64,000 bases of DNA from Cyclobacteriaceae bacterium (GTDB taxonomy: Bacteria > Bacteroidota > Bacteroidia > Cytophagales > Cyclobacteriaceae), in assembly GCA_947458585.1 (NCBI GenBank), contig CANGYY010000005.1, forward strand, positions 1 through 64,000, read 5' to 3'. Shown here in pieces: positions 1 through 9,413 of the stretch. Within the stretch, counting starts at the first letter, position 1, and every line of letters starts with the position of its first letter. Position numbers and translations under genes: made by a program. The notes below the pieces were generated by a model. That model saw only the letters and a program-made list of their open reading frames with translations, did not search any database and was not told the DNA's origin.

Positions 1-91
1 AACTAATGGAATCTGCTGACTCCTTCCCTTTAAGGATTTGTTGAACGACTTTAAGCTTGAAGTCGACATCATACTTGATTTTTCTGCTCAT
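1..91 (-). CDS. IS3-family transposase OrfA, N-terminal part, truncated by window edge
   Basis: Reverse complement of 1-91 reads MSRKIKYDVDFKLKVVQQILKGKESADSIS, a typical IS3/IS150-type helix-turn-helix OrfA start; absent from the supplied ORF track because it is cut by the edge. Confidence 0.75.
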   Translation of the reverse strand, partial: MSRKIKYDVDFKLKVVQQILKGKESADSIS

Positions 92-130
92 AGAAATGCC
101 CCCAATAAGTGTCTAACTTTTTGGGGGCAC
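1..130 (-). mobile_element. Terminal end of an IS3-family insertion sequence (rest outside window)
   Basis: Upstream of the OrfA start, minus strand reads TGCCCCCAAAAAGTTAGACAC, typical of IS3-family terminal repeats; TGCCCCCA (97-104) and TGGGGGCA (122-129) form an inverted pair. Confidence 0.6.
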
Positions 131-275
131 ATCAAAAAGCGAGAGGCTTTTTTATTGCTAATTGGTTTTATTAAATATCGATTGGGTTCCGTTCTGTCAA
201 AATATAACTCATCAGAGATCATATCCCTTAGCTACCTGGTTCAAATACAGTATGTTTTTTTGGATATAAGAAATT

Positions 276-920
276 CTATGAAATACTTATTCTATCGAAT
301 ATGGAGGCTTTAAGTTGTTCGCTTTTTTTAAATTTTTCAACGTCGAAAGTGTCTATCTTTTTATCCTCTTTACTCCAAAAGACCATTTCACAACCTACTT
401 TTTGATCAAAACCTTTCCTATCTTTTTGATAAATATCCTCAAAAGTAATTTTATGAACATCATTTAATAAGATGATTTGATCTGGATTAGGGGGATATTT
501 ATTGATGATGATTTTTTGCTCTTCGATAGTCAGTCCTTTATATATCAAGCTTTTAACATATTGTTTATGTGCAAAAAATTGAACAAGAACTAATAATATC
601 AAAACCCCTAGGCCTACAAAAAAATGTAATGCCATTACAATTAGACCCACAATTATTGCAGCCAACAAATAACCCCAGAGAGCGTATTTGATTGCCCTAA
701 AATACAAATATGGTAATTTATTTAAATCCGTAATAACAGTATTGGACTTAGTATTATTGTGGCTACTATTGGAGTTTAAATCGTTATTGTTTTTTTGAAC
801 CAAAAATGTCCCTTTAGTTTTTTTCTTTTCCTTTCTATAGCTTATATAGGAAAAAATTACAATGATAATTAACGCCATAATCAATAGCGAAAGTTTTCCA
901 ACTAAATATGTGTCATTCAT
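276..920 (-). CDS. Hypothetical membrane protein
   Basis: 214-aa ORF, N-terminal TM plus central double TM; ATGA overlap with the upstream ORF. Confidence 0.55.
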   Translation of the reverse strand: MNDTYLVGKLSLLIMALIIIVIFSYISYRKEKKKTKGTFLVQKNNNDLNSNSSHNNTKSNTVITDLNKLPYLYFRAIKYALWGYLLAAIIVGLIVMALHFFVGLGVLILLVLVQFFAHKQYVKSLIYKGLTIEEQKIIINKYPPNPDQIILLNDVHKITFEDIYQKDRKGFDQKVGCEMVFWSKEDKKIDTFDVEKFKKSEQLKASIFDRISIS

Positions 921-1288
921 TTTTTGAATATTGGTTTTAATAATTTGTATAAATCAAGCGGCAAGAAAAGAAAGAAAGTATAGCAAAGTAATCCAATTAC
1001 AATCCAAAGTAAAACTTGTCTTCGTAACTCTTGAAAACCTGCATTGTCCGTTTTTGCAGTAAGGACAAGTCCTTTGACATTGTCAAACCTTATAGCTTTT
1101 CCAAATTCAAAGACAATTTCTTCCTGTGTCAAAGAATGTAAGTTTGATATTACTTGCTCAAAATTTTGAATTTCGTTTTCTATGCATAAAGTAACGTGTG
1201 ATTATATTAACTCAAATTGTATTGGGTTAAATTCTTGCCTTACTTGTTCAATTATTTCAGCGTCAGCAGGCTCTACAAATAAAGTTAA
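917..1288 (-). pseudogene. Possible interrupted gene for a small membrane protein (one in-frame TAA at 1202-1204)
   Basis: The 71-aa ORF (917-1132, TTG start) continues upstream in frame as SHVTLCIENEIQNFEQVISNLHS, then TAA, then LTLFVEPADAEIIEQVRQEFNPIQFELI in the same frame. Confidence 0.4.
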
Positions 1289-1733
1289 TTATCTACGAAT
1301 TTTAGAAGTGAATTTTGTCAGGCTTTGAATTGTTAGAGTATGTCACTTTACGCTTGCCACCATGGTAAGGTGCTATAAACATTCGCCTATCACCCCAAAT
1401 TTAGGTAGATTGGCGCTGTAAACTAGCGTATTCTTAAATCTAATTACGGCATAAAGTTTTTAATAGTCTTTAAATCTACTTTTTTATCATAATTAATAAA
1501 ACAAACTCTTAAATCAATCTTTAAATTTCCAGGTAGTTACATTCTAAATCATTGCATTATAGCTGCATCTTTAGCCTGTGAGATGAGCCAAATTGAATAA
1601 GACTTTGTATTTTCAATCTGTGTGAGGAAAATACCCCCTCAAATCGGTTGATTTCGGTTTTATGAAAACATAACCCATTACAAATCAACACTTTCATTTT
1701 CTCAAAAAATCTTCATAACCCTGAGGTCGAGAG

Positions 1734-1752
1734 CCTGCCTGCCGCAGGCAGG
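1734..1752. repeat. CCTGCCT..AGGCAGG palindromic repeat
   Basis: CCTGCCTGCCGCAGGCAGG. Confidence 0.75.
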
Positions 1753-1773
1753 TTCAAATCTCCCTCTCGATAC
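1751..1773 (+). other. tRNA 3'-end-like fragment (T-loop/acceptor-like), not an intact tRNA
   Basis: GGTTCAAATCTCCCTCTCGATAC resembles a T-arm plus acceptor strand; no matching 5' acceptor strand found upstream. Confidence 0.4.
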
Positions 1774-1774
1774 A

Positions 1775-1805
1775 AAGGCTTCCCAAATGGGGAGCCTTAT
1801 TTTTT
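1775..1805 (+). terminator. Rho-independent terminator-like hairpin
   Basis: AAGGCTTCCC-AAAT-GGGGAGCCTT followed by ATTTTTTC. Confidence 0.6.
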
Positions 1806-1825
1806 CACTTTATGTTTTTTTAACT

Positions 1826-2074
1826 ATGTTTTTCGTTTACGTGCTATACAGCCCATCTGCTGAAAAATTTTATGTTGGCTACACCTCAAATCTGGAATCA
1901 AGACTATTTTCTCATAATGTATTAGGAACCAAGGATTGGACAAAGCGGTATAGGCCTTGGAATCTGGTGTATACAGAAAGTTATGGATCTAAATCAAGCG
2001 CACTAAAACGAGAAAAAGAATTGAAAATAGGTGTGGGCCGTGAGTTTATTCGAAAAATACTGAGCAAAGAATAA
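1826..2074 (+). CDS. GIY-YIG nuclease family protein
   Basis: MFFVYVLYSPSAEKFYVGYTSNLESRLFSHN... GIY-YIG core; the internal Met at 1826 fits the family start better than 1787. Confidence 0.85.
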   Translation: MFFVYVLYSPSAEKFYVGYTSNLESRLFSHNVLGTKDWTKRYRPWNLVYTESYGSKSSALKREKELKIGVGREFIRKILSKE

Positions 2075-2098
2075 GGAAGCCACTAGGCGGATAGAACA

Positions 2099-2130
2099 TA
2101 AAAAAAGCCTCCCTATTCGGGAGGCTTTCG
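2099..2130 (-). terminator. Terminator of the thrS-infC-rpmI-rplT operon
   Basis: AAAAAAGCCTCCC-TATTC-GGGAGGCTTT; T-run on the minus strand just after rplT. Confidence 0.7.
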
Positions 2131-2151
2131 CAAAATAAGGCAGTGCCGACC

Positions 2152-2496
2152 TTATTTTACTCTTTCAACTACAGCTTTGAATGCTTCTGGATGATTCATT
2201 GCCAAGTCAGCCAAAACCTTTCTATTTAGTTCGATTTCTGCTTTCTTCAACAATCCCATCAACTGAGAATAGGATACTCCATAAGCTCTTGCTCCTGCAT
2301 TGATACGCTGAATCCACAAAGCTCTGAATTCTCTCTTCTTCGCTTTACGATCTCTGTACGCATACTGAAGACCTTTCTCATACTTGTTTTTGGCTACAGT
2401 CCACACGTTCTTACCTCTTCCGAAGTAACCTCTTGTGGCCTTTAAAACCTTTTTTCTTCTTGCTCTTGACGCTACCGCGTTTACCGATCTAGGCAT
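2152..2496 (-). CDS. rplT: 50S ribosomal protein L20
   Basis: [37 protein letters not shown]... canonical L20. Confidence 0.98.
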   Translation of the reverse strand: MPRSVNAVASRARRKKVLKATRGYFGRGKNVWTVAKNKYEKGLQYAYRDRKAKKREFRALWIQRINAGARAYGVSYSQLMGLLKKAEIELNRKVLADLAMNHPEAFKAVVERVK

Positions 2497-2597
2497 AGTG
2501 TTTTGTTTTTTGACTCGTGGTGTCCCTTCTTAGGAGCTTAGTGACCAACGCATCTGGTGAATAAATAAACCTGTGTAATCTAAGACAATTCTGAAAA

Positions 2598-2792
2598 TCA
2601 GATTCTCAACATGTCTCGTACTCTACCCTCATCAGACTCATGTACCAAACCAGCTTTGGTTAGGTTGTGCTTACGCTTGGTAGATTTCTTCGTTAGGATG
2701 TGGCTTTTGAAAGCGTGCTTCCTTTTGATTTTACCGGTACCGGTGAGGGTAAACCGCTTTTTTGCACTGGATTTGGTTTTTACTTTTGGCAT
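2598..2792 (-). CDS. rpmI: 50S ribosomal protein L35
   Basis: [44 protein letters not shown]...; start trimmed to the conserved Met. Confidence 0.97.
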   Translation of the reverse strand: MPKVKTKSSAKKRFTLTGTGKIKRKHAFKSHILTKKSTKRKHNLTKAGLVHESDEGRVRDMLRI

Positions 2793-2817
2793 TTTGCTGT
2801 ATTTATTTTGGTTGAAA

Positions 2818-3408
2818 TCACTTTTTTCCCGGCTTAGGAGCAATGAAGATATTCATTCGCTTGCCCTCCAATCTTGGCATCTGCTCCACCACACCTACAT
2901 CTTCCAAAGCCTGAGCAAATTTTAAAAGCAACATTTCTCCGCGCTCCTTGAAAACAATGCTTCGTCCTACAAAGTGTACGTATGCTTTTACTTTGGCTCC
3001 TTCTTTAAGGAAACTGATGGCATGCTTCAATTTAAAATTGAAATCGTGGTCATCTGTGTTGGGTCCAAACCGAATTTCTTTTAAAACAACTTTCGCCGCA
3101 TTGGCTTTGATCTCCTTCTGCTTCTTCTTTTGCTCGTACTTAAACTTCGCATAATCAATGATCTTACATACCGGAGGATCCGCATTTGGGGAGATTTCGA
3201 CCAAGTCTAAATCATTCTCCTGAGCGAGTTGAATGGCTTTTTCTGTCAGAAGTACGGCATTACCGCCCTCCACAAAATCACCCACTACACGAACCTCACG
3301 GACTCTGATCTTTTGATTGATCTTGTAAGGTTCTTCCTGTCTACCTCTTGGCTGCTGTGGTCTTTGATTCAAGTTAGCTACGTTTGTTTTAAATAAAATT
3401 GCCTGCAA
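2818..3408 (-). CDS. infC: Translation initiation factor IF-3 (start codon uncertain, no ATG available)
   Basis: [22 protein letters not shown]... and C-terminal domain of IF-3; flanked by thrS and rpmI. Confidence 0.96.
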   Translation of the reverse strand: MQAILFKTNVANLNQRPQQPRGRQEEPYKINQKIRVREVRVVGDFVEGGNAVLLTEKAIQLAQENDLDLVEISPNADPPVCKIIDYAKFKYEQKKKQKEIKANAAKVVLKEIRFGPNTDDHDFNFKLKHAISFLKEGAKVKAYVHFVGRSIVFKERGEMLLLKFAQALEDVGVVEQMPRLEGKRMNIFIAPKPGKK

Positions 3409-3454
3409 ATATCGGAATTATTTCGAATTCTAAAAATAGAATCCCATTTCTAGC

Positions 3455-5404
3455 CTATTCTTTGGCCAATGATTGAGAAATAATCCCTTGAAAATAACTA
3501 ATAAACTCGGCTGGACTGAATACTCCCAGGTCTCCTTCCCCATGTTTTCGAACAGCCACCTTTCCTTCTTCCTGCTCTTTCTCCCCCACTATCAGCATGA
3601 AAGGCACTTTTTTCACTTCGGAATCACGAATCTTCCGCCCAATCTTCTCATCCCGGTTGTCAATTGTCCCCGTAATTCCAGCCTCATCCAAAATACCCTT
3701 CAATTCTTCCGCATAGGAAATAAATTTTTCAGAAATAGGTAGAATGTTGATTTGCTCAGGAGCAAGCCACAACGGGAAATCTCCAGCACAGTGCTCAATA
3801 AGTACTGCCACAAAGCGCTCCAGAGAACCAAATGGTGCTCTGTGAATCATCACAGGACGGTGTTTTTGATTGTCCGAACCGATGTATTCCAATTGGAATC
3901 GATCTGGTAGTTGGTAATCGACCTGTATGGTACCCAACTGCCATTTTCTACCCAATGCATCTTTCACCATAAAGTCGAGTTTTGGGCCATAAAACGCGGC
4001 TTCGCCCAACTCAGTGACGGTTTCCAAGCCTTTTTCTGCGGAAGCTTCAATAATAGCAGCTTCTGCTTTGTCCCAGGCCTCATCCGAACCGATGTACTTC
4101 TGCTTGTTTTCTGGGTCACGCAAGGAAATCTGCGCGGTATACTCACTGAATCCCAATGCCTTGAATACGTATAAGACCAAGTCAATTACCTTGATAAATT
4201 CCTCCTTCACCTGATCTGGACGGCAGAAGATGTGTGCATCGTCCTGAGTAAATCCTCGAACACGTGTTAATCCATGCAACTCCCCGCTTTGTTCGTAGCG
4301 GTACACGGTGCCAAACTCCGCATAGCGAATTGGCAAATCCTTGTAAGAACGCGGCTTGTATTTGTAGATCTCGCAGTGGTGCGGGCAATTCATCGGCTTC
4401 AACAAAAAGGACTCGCCCTCGTGTGGAGTCGTAATGGGTTGAAAGGAATCTTTGCCGTACTTTTCGTAGTGTCCAGAGGTTTCATACAATGCCTTGTGTC
4501 CGATATGTGGGGTGGTGACCTGCTGGTAGCCCGATTTATCTTGGGCTTTTTTCATAAATCCCACCAAGCGCTCACGCAATAAAGTGCCCTTAGGTAACCA
4601 CAATGGAAGCCCCATACCTACCTTTTCAGAGAAGGTAAACAATTCCAATTCACGGCCTAACTTACGGTGATCGCGTTTTTTAGCCTCTTCCAAGAGCGTC
4701 AAGTAATCTTTCAACTCCTGAGCCTTCGGGAAGGTCACCCCATAGATACGGGTAAGCATCTTGCGCTTCTCATCCCCTCTCCAATAGGCACCTGCGATGT
4801 TGGTGAGCTTCACCGCTTTGATAAAACCGGTATTCGGAATGTGTGGTCCACGGCAGAGGTCTGTAAAATTGCCCTGCTCGTAAAAGGTAATCGTGCCGTC
4901 TTCCAAGCCCTCCAAAAGGTCCAATTTGTACTCATCGCCTTTCTGTTGGAAATAGCCGACAGCATCTTTCTTGGAAATTTCCTTGCGGATATAGTCTGAC
5001 TTGAGTCTTCCCAACTCAAGCATTTTGTTTTCAATTTTCTCTAGCTCCTCCCCGTCTAACTTGTGGTCCCCAAAGTCTACATCGTAGTAAAATCCGGTTT
5101 CAATGGATGGTCCAATGCCCAACTTTACCCCTGGATACAAGGCTTCCAAAGCCTCTGCCATCAAGTGCGCGGAGGAATGCCAAAAGGTACTCTTGCCATC
5201 AGTATCGTTCCAGGTAAGCAACTGCAAACTAGAATCTTCGGTAATGGGACGCGTGGCATCCCAAACTTGTCCGTTTATTTTGGCTGCAAGAACATTCCGA
5301 GCCAAACCCTCGCTGATACTTGCAGCAATCTGTAGTCCGGTAATGCCTTGATCGTAGTTCCTCACCGATCCATCGGGAAGGGTAATCTGAATTTGTTTGG
5401 TCAT
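3455..5404 (-). CDS. thrS: Threonine--tRNA ligase
   Basis: TGS domain [20 protein letters not shown], class II aaRS motifs, anticodon-binding C-terminus. Confidence 0.98.
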   Translation of the reverse strand: MTKQIQITLPDGSVRNYDQGITGLQIAASISEGLARNVLAAKINGQVWDATRPITEDSSLQLLTWNDTDGKSTFWHSSAHLMAEALEALYPGVKLGIGPSIETGFYYDVDFGDHKLDGEELEKIENKMLELGRLKSDYIRKEISKKDAVGYFQQKGDEYKLDLLEGLEDGTITFYEQGNFTDLCRGPHIPNTGFIKAVKLTNIAGAYWRGDEKRKMLTRIYGVTFPKAQELKDYLTLLEEAKKRDHRKLGRELELFTFSEKVGMGLPLWLPKGTLLRERLVGFMKKAQDKSGYQQVTTPHIGHKALYETSGHYEKYGKDSFQPITTPHEGESFLLKPMNCPHHCEIYKYKPRSYKDLPIRYAEFGTVYRYEQSGELHGLTRVRGFTQDDAHIFCRPDQVKEEFIKVIDLVLYVFKALGFSEYTAQISLRDPENKQKYIGSDEAWDKAEAAIIEASAEKGLETVTELGEAAFYGPKLDFMVKDALGRKWQLGTIQVDYQLPDRFQLEYIGSDNQKHRPVMIHRAPFGSLERFVAVLIEHCAGDFPLWLAPEQINILPISEKFISYAEELKGILDEAGITGTIDNRDEKIGRKIRDSEVKKVPFMLIVGEKEQEEGKVAVRKHGEGDLGVFSPAEFISYFQGIISQSLAKE

Positions 5405-5509
5405 CGTGTTTTTTTTACTGCCTATACAAACAGGCTGTGGATTAAGCTGCAAATATGCACAAAAGCGATTCCCTACGGAAAAAATTGAGGTGTAAAGGAG
5501 GAAAGAATC

Positions 5510-8020
5510 TTATAAAATTACCTGAGCACTGACTTTAATATGGAAAGGTCTAGCTTCTGGCAAATCCAAATAAGTCATGCGGTGAAAGAAATCTACCCGG
5601 AAAAAACGAAATATATTCTCAATCCCATAGCCCAACTCTACGTAAGGAACCTTGGGATCCAAACGACCAAAGGAATCTAAGATCCTACCATCTGGTGCGG
5701 TTTGTGGTAAATTGAAGAGATTTTGGTCTCGCACTGACCCCATCAATACGTTCGCATTGCCCACCATTCTCCACTTCAATTTCTTCACAACTGGAATAGA
5801 GTTGAACAGAAAACCTTCAAAAGATTGTCGGTAGCGAAGACTCACAAATCGATCGGAAGCAAACTCGTTGAAATTCATCGTATTGAATGCTGCCGTGGTG
5901 TAAAACAAAGTTTCATTCCCCAAATGGTTCTTCAATAAAGGATAAGGTACCTCACCCCATATTTTTCCAGCATCTATTTCGTAGCGCCCTACTCCCAACA
6001 GTCCCAAATTGATGCGGTGATAGACGTAGAAATTGAGTTTGGCGTAATCTAAGGATGAACCTAGGTTAGGAATTCCTTGAGCATAATTTAATTCTACTAT
6101 AGGCCATTTGATTGAACCTAGGGATGCACGTGTATTGTCGTTAATCAAAATGATTTCATCACGGCCATAACGAATTCCTGCTCGGATTTCTGTGGCTTGG
6201 AAACTGGATTTTAAAACCTTAGAGCCCTGTTCATAATAGTAAAAATCAAAAAGGGGATCAAATTGACTCTTGTTCAAACTCGAGGTTACCAAGAAACCTT
6301 TAAAGAATTCACGCTGAAAGGTAATCCGTTGGTTTGTCGAAACGAAAGGTCGACGAAGGGTACCAAACCGGCTTGCTGCCAAGAAAATGGAATTCCCTTC
6401 CAGATTTTCCATCTCCAAGCCCACCTGATCCAGTTCACGTCCGACTCGGACACCCAATGTAGTCCAATGCCTTCTGGAAAGGATCCAAGTGGATGCAAAT
6501 TTGTATTTCCATCGTTGGTCCTTGGTCCCATAGGCCCCGTAGCCTTCCACTAGAAAACGATTGGAAAAGGAGTAATTGGTACGCATCCCAAATCCAAAAC
6601 GTAGCCCCTCTACATTGTTGTAATTGCCAAACTCGGTCCAGGGGCCCAAATCTAGTTTCTTTACCGGTAGGTAACCTGTAGCAAAAAACTTCAGTGATTC
6701 CGAATAAAAGCGGATGATTGGAATTTTTTTCAGCGTATCCACCATCTGCAAAACTGCCAACTCCTCCTCGCTCAAAGGATCAGGCCGCCTGTTTTTCCAG
6801 TAATCAGTGGAGACTTGCCCAAAATCAGGTTTCAAGACCACCGCCTGGTCAAAAAAGGAGGTTTCCAAGGGCTGATTGACCACAATGCTATCTGTAGCGG
6901 TATAAAACTTGGCCAATAAACCCGCAGAATTACCGGTCAGTTGGCCAATTTTAAGCAATACACGTGTTTTGGAAGGCATCAAGGCACCCGCAGTTGTTGG
7001 GACCAGCTCTTGTTGGATTTTGATTCGCTCCACAAAGTTCAAATTGGCCGCTTTTGGGATGGTCAAATCGACCTGCTTGAGGGAATAATCATCTTTCTTG
7101 ATCCAAATCGTACCCGTGAAGGCTAAATCTTGCTCACGGCGGGGATATACCTGGAGTTTGTAGCAGCTATCCTGTCCTACCAACACATCTTCCAATAAAT
7201 CGTAGTCGTAATAGGTCTTCCATCCATCTGCAATGGGTGAAATAAAGTCCTTGTTGAGGATTTGTAGCCAATTACTGTAAAAGTTATACTCCTGAAAAAC
7301 AGACCCCGTAATTTGTGAAGTTGTGGACCCGTCTGTGATCCCTACTCCTGTTACCTTGGTCTTTTCAATGACCTCTTTCCGCAATTCGGGATTGTTGCGG
7401 TAGTAAAAAGAAGAAACGGTTTCCGAAAAAAATACAGGCAAGATCTTCTCTCCTTCTTCGTTGGTCAATTGTCGGATGCTATCCAATACGGCAGTGACCG
7501 AACGTACAGACTTCCGTTGGTTAAACTCTTCTGAAAGGTTATCGATGTCCAGTTCGATTTTGGTGTAGTTTTTTGTTTGGTAGGCACCAAGCTTTCGCTT
7601 GTCGTATTCATCTCTTTTGGATACCGCCTTCCGAATCACTTCAAAAGCCGGATTTTCGCCTGCTTCAAACACGAAAGTTCCCAACTCAAAAGCTACCGGC
7701 CAAAGTTGAAAATTGAGGGTTTGTTCTGGAGTTTTAGTCAAAATCTTGGATTGTGTCGTATAACCAAGATAGCTGACGCTAAGGCTATCTCCGATTGAAT
7801 TTGCATTAAACTGGTAGTTCCCTTCAAAATCTGTAGTAGTTCCTGATGTCTTACCCTTTAAATAGACACTCGCAAATGCAATTGGATCGCCTGTTTCCGC
7901 ATCTGTTACCTTTCCTTTGAGGGTGTACTGCCCAAAAGAAACCGAAGTGATCAGAAGAAATAGTCCTAGAAATAAAAATCGAAGCATGAGTCGATACACG
8001 AATCCAAAATTTGAGGACAC
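5510..8020 (-). CDS. DUF5686 / carboxypeptidase-regulatory-like domain outer membrane protein
   Basis: Signal peptide, KGKVTDAETGDPIAFASVYLKGKTSGTTTDFEGNYQF module, then a long C-terminal beta-barrel-like region. Confidence 0.85.
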   Translation of the reverse strand: MSSNFGFVYRLMLRFLFLGLFLLITSVSFGQYTLKGKVTDAETGDPIAFASVYLKGKTSGTTTDFEGNYQFNANSIGDSLSVSYLGYTTQSKILTKTPEQTLNFQLWPVAFELGTFVFEAGENPAFEVIRKAVSKRDEYDKRKLGAYQTKNYTKIELDIDNLSEEFNQRKSVRSVTAVLDSIRQLTNEEGEKILPVFFSETVSSFYYRNNPELRKEVIEKTKVTGVGITDGSTTSQITGSVFQEYNFYSNWLQILNKDFISPIADGWKTYYDYDLLEDVLVGQDSCYKLQVYPRREQDLAFTGTIWIKKDDYSLKQVDLTIPKAANLNFVERIKIQQELVPTTAGALMPSKTRVLLKIGQLTGNSAGLLAKFYTATDSIVVNQPLETSFFDQAVVLKPDFGQVSTDYWKNRRPDPLSEEELAVLQMVDTLKKIPIIRFYSESLKFFATGYLPVKKLDLGPWTEFGNYNNVEGLRFGFGMRTNYSFSNRFLVEGYGAYGTKDQRWKYKFASTWILSRRHWTTLGVRVGRELDQVGLEMENLEGNSIFLAASRFGTLRRPFVSTNQRITFQREFFKGFLVTSSLNKSQFDPLFDFYYYEQGSKVLKSSFQATEIRAGIRYGRDEIILINDNTRASLGSIKWPIVELNYAQGIPNLGSSLDYAKLNFYVYHRINLGLLGVGRYEIDAGKIWGEVPYPLLKNHLGNETLFYTTAAFNTMNFNEFASDRFVSLRYRQSFEGFLFNSIPVVKKLKWRMVGNANVLMGSVRDQNLFNLPQTAPDGRILDSFGRLDPKVPYVELGYGIENIFRFFRVDFFHRMTYLDLPEARPFHIKVSAQVIL

Positions 8021-8148
8021 AAAGTTAGGAGATATTTTCGAGCCGTTTTTTTTTACTTCAAAACATGCCCTCTCATTTTTTTATGACTGATTTTCAAGTT
8101 GAAAAGTTCAAAAACAAACTGAATAGTATCATCTATTCCTTCAGAACG

Positions 8149-8156
8149 TATATTTG
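8149..8156 (+). promoter_or_regulatory. Bacteroidota -7 promoter element
   Basis: TATATTTG matches TAnnTTTG, 18 nt upstream of the lhgO ATG. Confidence 0.5.
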
Positions 8157-8174
8157 CATCCTAGTTTTTCGCAC

Positions 8175-9374
8175 ATGCTTTACGATGTTGTATTTGTAGG
8201 TGGTGGTATTGTCGGACTGGCATCCGGATACAAATTGATCAGTGACCGTCCTGATTTGAAAATTGCCATTTTAGAGAAAGAGAGCCAATTGGCCCAGCAC
8301 CAGACGGGTAATAACTCGGGAGTAATCCATTCTGGCTTAAACTACAGCCCAGGTTCCTTGAAAGCCATCAACTGTATCAAAGGATACCAAGAATTGGTCA
8401 ACTTCTGCGAAGAAGAAAAAATCCCCTTCGAGATCACGGGAAAAGTAGTCGTAGCTACTCGAGAATCTCAGCGGCCAATCTTAACTATGCTTTTGGAAAG
8501 AGCCTTGCAAAATGGCTTAAAAGGTACCCGAAATATCAGCTTAGAAGAATTAAAGGAACACGAACCCTATTGCTCTGGTATTGGAGCTATCCATGTTCCT
8601 CAAACAGGAATCGTAGATTACCTGAAGGTAGCCATGGCCTTGGGGCGGAAATTTATGCAACAAGGAGGAAGCATTTTTTTAGATCATAAGGTATTGAATA
8701 TCAACCATAAAGATTCTATCAATTACATTGAAACATCAAAAGGTACTTACCAAGCCAAGTTGGTGGTTAATTGCGCCGGATTGTACTCAGATAAAGTAGC
8801 TCGGATGAATGATGAATCTATCAACGATGTCAAGATCATTCCTTTCCGTGGTGAATACTACAAAATTAAAAAAGAACGGGAGTACTTAGTCAAGAACCTA
8901 ATCTACCCTGTTCCAGACCCTAACTTCCCATTTTTAGGAGTTCACTTTACGCGAAAAATAATGGGGGGTATAGAAGCTGGCCCCAATGCGGTGCTGGCTT
9001 TTATGCGGGAAGGCTATAAAAAATCACAGGTAAACTTTGCAGAGTTGGCTGAAATATTGGCCTGGCCTGGATTTCAGAAAGTGGCTGGAAAGTATTGGAA
9101 AACTGGTTTTGGTGAATTGTACCGCTCTTTTTCCAAATCCGCCTTTACCAAGGCCCTTCAGGAACTAATTCCCGAAATCCAAGAATCTGACTTGGTAGAG
9201 GGAGGTGCGGGTGTACGTGCTCAAGCATGTGACCGAACTGGTGGTCTTCTAGATGACTTTGTGATCCGAGAATCGGAGTTTGCAATTAATGTACTTAATG
9301 CACCCTCACCAGCCGCTACCAGTTCCCTAGCTATTGGAGGTACGGTTGCAGAAATGGTGCTCAAGCGATTCTAA
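8175..9374 (+). CDS. lhgO: L-2-hydroxyglutarate oxidase
   Basis: MLYDVVFVGGGIVGLASGYKL...QTGNNSGVIHSGLNYSPGSLKA... family-diagnostic. Confidence 0.93.
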   Translation: MLYDVVFVGGGIVGLASGYKLISDRPDLKIAILEKESQLAQHQTGNNSGVIHSGLNYSPGSLKAINCIKGYQELVNFCEEEKIPFEITGKVVVATRESQRPILTMLLERALQNGLKGTRNISLEELKEHEPYCSGIGAIHVPQTGIVDYLKVAMALGRKFMQQGGSIFLDHKVLNINHKDSINYIETSKGTYQAKLVVNCAGLYSDKVARMNDESINDVKIIPFRGEYYKIKKEREYLVKNLIYPVPDPNFPFLGVHFTRKIMGGIEAGPNAVLAFMREGYKKSQVNFAELAEILAWPGFQKVAGKYWKTGFGELYRSFSKSAFTKALQELIPEIQESDLVEGGAGVRAQACDRTGGLLDDFVIRESEFAINVLNAPSPAATSSLAIGGTVAEMVLKRF

Positions 9375-9413
9375 TTCGCTAATGCTATAGAATTTTCCTT
9401 CCCAGTAAATCAA

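Noticed and set aside
38-313. 91-aa + strand ORF at the left edge
   Set aside because: Runs antisense through the IS3 OrfA start and the IS terminal repeat; no family resemblance.
1700-1773. Complete tRNA gene
   Set aside because: Only a T-arm/acceptor-like 3' segment is visible, interrupted by a palindrome; no 5' acceptor, D-arm or anticodon arm found.
2611-2925. 104-aa ORF antisense to rpmI/infC
   Set aside because: Shadow ORF of two highly conserved genes; the same applies to most antisense ORFs listed over thrS, mnmE, zwf, copA, cusA and etfAB.
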